Positions 61,721-64,000 of a DNA stretch of 64,000 bases are shown one piece after another (the first letter of the stretch is position 1; each line of letters opens with the position of its first letter). Source of the stretch: Gemmobacter aquaticus (lineage in GTDB: Bacteria > Pseudomonadota > Alphaproteobacteria > Rhodobacterales > Rhodobacteraceae); NCBI RefSeq assembly GCF_007859075.1, contig NZ_VOAK01000021.1, forward strand, positions 229,315-293,314. The letters run 5' to 3'. Under the pieces are notes generated by a model. It was given only the letters and a program-made list of their open reading frames with translations, was not told where the DNA came from and did not search any database. The translations under genes and the position numbers were made by a program.

Positions 61721-62570
61721 TGACCTGCTCCCCTGAAACGTCCGCACTTTGAGGTTAGTCTGTTTTCCAGTGAAGGAGACGGACATGAAGCGCAGCAGGT
61801 TCACGGAAGAACAGATCATCGGCGTGCTGAAGGAGCACCAGGCCGGGTTGAGCGCGGCGGAGCTTTGCCGGAAGCACGGGATCAGTGATGCGACGTTTTA
61901 CAATTGGCGCTCGAAGTATGGCGGCATGGAGGTCAATGAGGCCAAGCGGTTGAAGCAGCTCGAGGACGAGAACGCGAAGCTGAAGCGGCTGTTGGCCGAA
62001 CAGATGATGGATGTCGCGACGCTGCGCGAGATGCTCGGAAAAAACTTCTGAGGCCCAGTTCAAGGAGATCTGCCGTGACCTGGGCCATGACCGAGAAGGG
62101 CTATTCACAGCGTCGTGCCTGCCGTCTGGTGGGCATTGATCCACACGTCCATCGTTACCGATCCCGCCGCCCGGACGATGCAGGGCTGCGAACGCGCTTG
62201 CGGGAACTGTCCGGTGAGCGACGCCGGTTCGGCTATCGTCGCCTGCACATTCTGCTCGAGCGAGAGGGCTGGGAGGTTAACTGGAAGAAGCTCTACCGCA
62301 TCTATCGCGAAGAGCGGCTGACGGTGCGCAGACGTGGCGGGCGAAAGCGGGCCCTTGGAACCCGCGCACCCATGGCAATCCCGCAGGGGCCAAACCAGCG
62401 CTGGTCCCTCGACTTCGTGACTGACAGTCTTGTCTGGGGCCGCCGTTTCCGGGTCCTGTGCATCATCGATGACTTCAACCGGGAGTGCCTTGGTGCCGTC
62501 GTCGACACGTCGATCTCAGGCCATCGCGTGGCCCGGGAACTCGACCGGATCGCCGAGTTGCCTCGCGCGT
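61721..62570 (+). mobile_element. IS3-family element, 3'-truncated
   Basis: Left end TGACCTGCTCCCCTGAAACG at 61721. orfA is intact and orfB is cut at about 62570 by a second, inverted IS3-family element. The right inverted repeat is absent. Confidence 0.8.
61785..62051 (+). CDS. IS3-family transposase OrfA
   Basis: 88 residues (MKRSRFTEEQIIGVLKEHQAG ... HGISDATFYNWRSKYGGMEV), an HTH followed by a coiled coil. An A6 tract (GGAAAAAAC) just before its stop is a likely -1 frameshift site for making OrfAB. Confidence 0.9.
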   Translation: MKRSRFTEEQIIGVLKEHQAGLSAAELCRKHGISDATFYNWRSKYGGMEVNEAKRLKQLEDENAKLKRLLAEQMMDVATLREMLGKNF

Positions 62571-62572
62571 GA
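62075..62572 (+). pseudogene. IS3-family transposase OrfB, 3'-truncated
   Basis: Frame -1 relative to OrfA. It contains YSQRRACRLVGIDPHVHRYRS, RRFGYRRLHILLEREGWEVNWKKLYRIYREE and the first rve segment WSLDFVTDSLVWGRRFRVLCIIDDFNREC. The D-x-G and E motifs are lost after ARELDRIAE. Confidence 0.85.
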
Positions 62573-63443
62573 CCTTTCCCAAGTTGCCGAACCTGCTGAT
62601 CAGGGCATGCTGCAGCGCGCTGGCCGCAGTCGTGGCCTTGCCGGATCGCGACAGATGCCAGCCCAGAAGTTCGCGAGTGTGGCAATCGATGACGAGGGCT
62701 AAGGTGGTCCAGCCGTCACGGCCAGCCCAGACCCTGCAGAGGTCCGTCGACCAGCGCTCGTTAGGTGCGGCGGCCACGGACGGCACCGCCTCGATCCGGG
62801 GGCGCATGCCGACCGGGCGCTTGCGAACCTGCCAGCCTTTGATCTGGAAGATGCGCTGAACGGTGTTCTTGTTTGAAGCCCAGAAGCCAGGCTACGGTGC
62901 GATAGCCGAAGGAAGGTTTCTTCTCGATCATGGCTTTGATCGGCTCGGCAAAGCGGGGATAGACCTTTGGCGCGGCCTCGGTCGGCTTGTAATAGACCGT
63001 GCGCCGCGGCACGCCGAATCAGGCGCAGAGCTTGGTCAGCGGCACCGCGATCCCGTCGGCTAGAAGGCTCTCACGGAGCGTCCGGATCATTTGTTCGGGG
63101 CGGCGCTCGAACCGGTGGCGCGCTCGCCCCTCACTCCATCCCGCTCCATGAGGGCCGCCAGCTTTTTTCGGGCGCGCAGCTCCAGCATTGCCTCGCCATA
63201 GGCCTCCTGCATGTCCTTCAGCTGCTTCTCGTATTGCTCCCCAATCTCCAGAGGATTTGCCCGCAGCGCATTCTCCATGCCCCGCTTGGCGTCGTCGACA
63301 CAGCCCTCGATCTCGGACGGCGAAAGGTCGAAGGCCCGAGAGGCCTCCGCCACGGTCGTCTTGACCTAGATGATCTCGACCACCAGCGCTGTTTTGCGCT
63401 TCGCCGTCCACCGCTTGATCCCGTCGTCCATCGTCACACTCAT
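62571..63443 (-). mobile_element. Second IS3-family element, degraded and inverted
   Basis: Minus-strand frames show an OrfA (MSVTMDDGIKRWTAKRKTALVVEII, a TAG at 63366-63368, then TTVAEASRAFDLSPSEIEGCVDDAKRGMENALRANP). They also show pieces of OrfB (PSFGYRTVAWLLGFKQ; NERWSTDLCRVWAGRDGWTTLALVIDCHTRELLGWHLSRSGKATTAA). Stops and frameshifts make it inactive. It truncates the neighbouring IS3 element at 62570. Confidence 0.8.
63087..63443 (-). pseudogene. IS3-family OrfA with in-frame stop
   Basis: Opens at ATG 63443. An in-frame TAG at 63366-63368 interrupts the HTH region. The rest (EEQYEKQL-type coiled coil, YGEAMLELRARKKLAALM) is intact. Confidence 0.75.
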
Positions 63444-63876
63444 CGCTACCTTCTCCTTTGTAGCATGAGCAGATTTCCACTGGGTCGATACAATCACGCC
63501 ATCTTCCGATCCTGCTCGTGGCAATAATCCACGCTGCGCCCACGAACTTTTTGCGCTTCATTTAGGCACGCTGCGGCGGCTTCGCGCGCGTGCGCGAGAG
63601 AGAGAACTACCCACCCCCGTCTAGCCATGATCTCTTTTGGCTGTTCTGGCACGGCCCTTGCATTTGGCACTTGGCAACGGACAGGTCGCGTCCCTTCGAA
63701 TCGGCACAGGTCCGCCTTTCCTGCGTCCTGTTAAGCTTTTGACGTCCGCTGGCGGACACGCCTTTTTAAATGAGGATGCGCTGAGGCGTGGCACCGTTGT
63801 AGCACCGGGCGGCGCTGCAAATGCAGGAAGCGCCCCGTAGGGCGCTGCGCAAGTAGCTGATACATTTTGCATTTTT
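63444..63876. other. Stretch without a supported gene
   Basis: About 430 nt between the degraded IS and the tRNA. Short frames on both strands lack family features. It should include the downstream flank of the minus-strand tRNA and may hold an old integration junction, but no repeat of the tRNA 3' end is visible. Confidence 0.45.
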
Positions 63877-63953
<77 letters not shown>

Positions 63954-64000
63954 CCGGGATATCTTTTTGTGTTTTGATTTGTATTGTTCGTTTTGAGAGT

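Noticed and set aside
63621..63872. 83-codon minus-strand frame before the tRNA
   Set aside because: Low-complexity translation, no start signal or homology; equal-length frame on the opposite strand.

Overview
The window is GC-rich, with divergently organised catabolic operons and an alphaproteobacterial initiator tRNA. It carries a complete beta-hydroxyaspartate (bhc) gene set and a four-gene sarcosine oxidase operon. Together these point to a Rhodobacterales bacterium, most likely Paracoccus or a close relative. The replicon looks accessory (chromid, megaplasmid or catabolic island): almost every gene is for nutrient uptake or catabolism, and there are scars of insertion sequences and plasmid-backbone genes.

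Layout. (1) 1-10,487: a putative catabolic operon on the minus strand with two aldehyde dehydrogenases (one GabD-like, cut by the window edge), a PotABCD-type ABC importer, an LLM-type flavin monooxygenase with its flavin reductase, an alpha/beta hydrolase and a DUF1185 protein. It is divergent from a GntR/FCD regulator and a DUF1330 protein. (2) 10,540-18,679: a small AT-rich membrane protein, an XRE-cupin regulator and a GlxA/AraC-type regulator divergent from soxBDAG-purU (sarcosine to glycine plus C1-folate to formate). (3) 18,714-31,100: a phosphate-ester uptake locus. It has a YjbB-like Na/Pi-PhoU protein, a LacI regulator, a metallophosphatase, a dual-specificity-type phosphatase, two inositol-monophosphatase-family enzymes, two paralogous AfuA/FbpA-like binding proteins, an ABC ATPase and a fused 12-TM permease. 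A 16-bp palindrome related to TTGCAC-N4-GTGCAA occurs at three control points. (4) 31,100-34,000: a decay zone (IS3 remnant, broken DHFR/RibD-like gene, TetR, MarR remnant) followed by a PCuAC copper chaperone pair. (5) 34,193-39,586: bhcDCBA and divergent bhcR, the glyoxylate-assimilating beta-hydroxyaspartate cycle. (6) 39,719-42,985: nested, broken IS66/IS3/IS110/IS3 elements. (7) 42,995-56,554: two LysR regulators, a diaminopimelate decarboxylase, two cytoplasmic YkuD-fold proteins (one fused to an AstE-type zinc hydrolase), a D-aminopeptidase, a beta-lactamase-like serine hydrolase and a complete Dpp/Opp-type ABC importer. I read this as a candidate murein-peptide / D-amino-acid-peptide salvage system. 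(8) 56,590-63,953: plasmid-backbone pseudogenes, a response regulator and hybrid-looking sensor kinase of lower GC, two more IS3-family elements, and tRNA-fMet.

The two best candidates for undescribed systems are the LacI-controlled organophosphate import/dephosphorylation/phosphate-export regulon (18.7-31.1 kb) and the murein-peptide salvage cluster (43.0-56.6 kb) with its YkuD-AstE fusion. A metabolic link is also visible: sarcosine oxidase yields glycine, and BhcC condenses glycine with glyoxylate.
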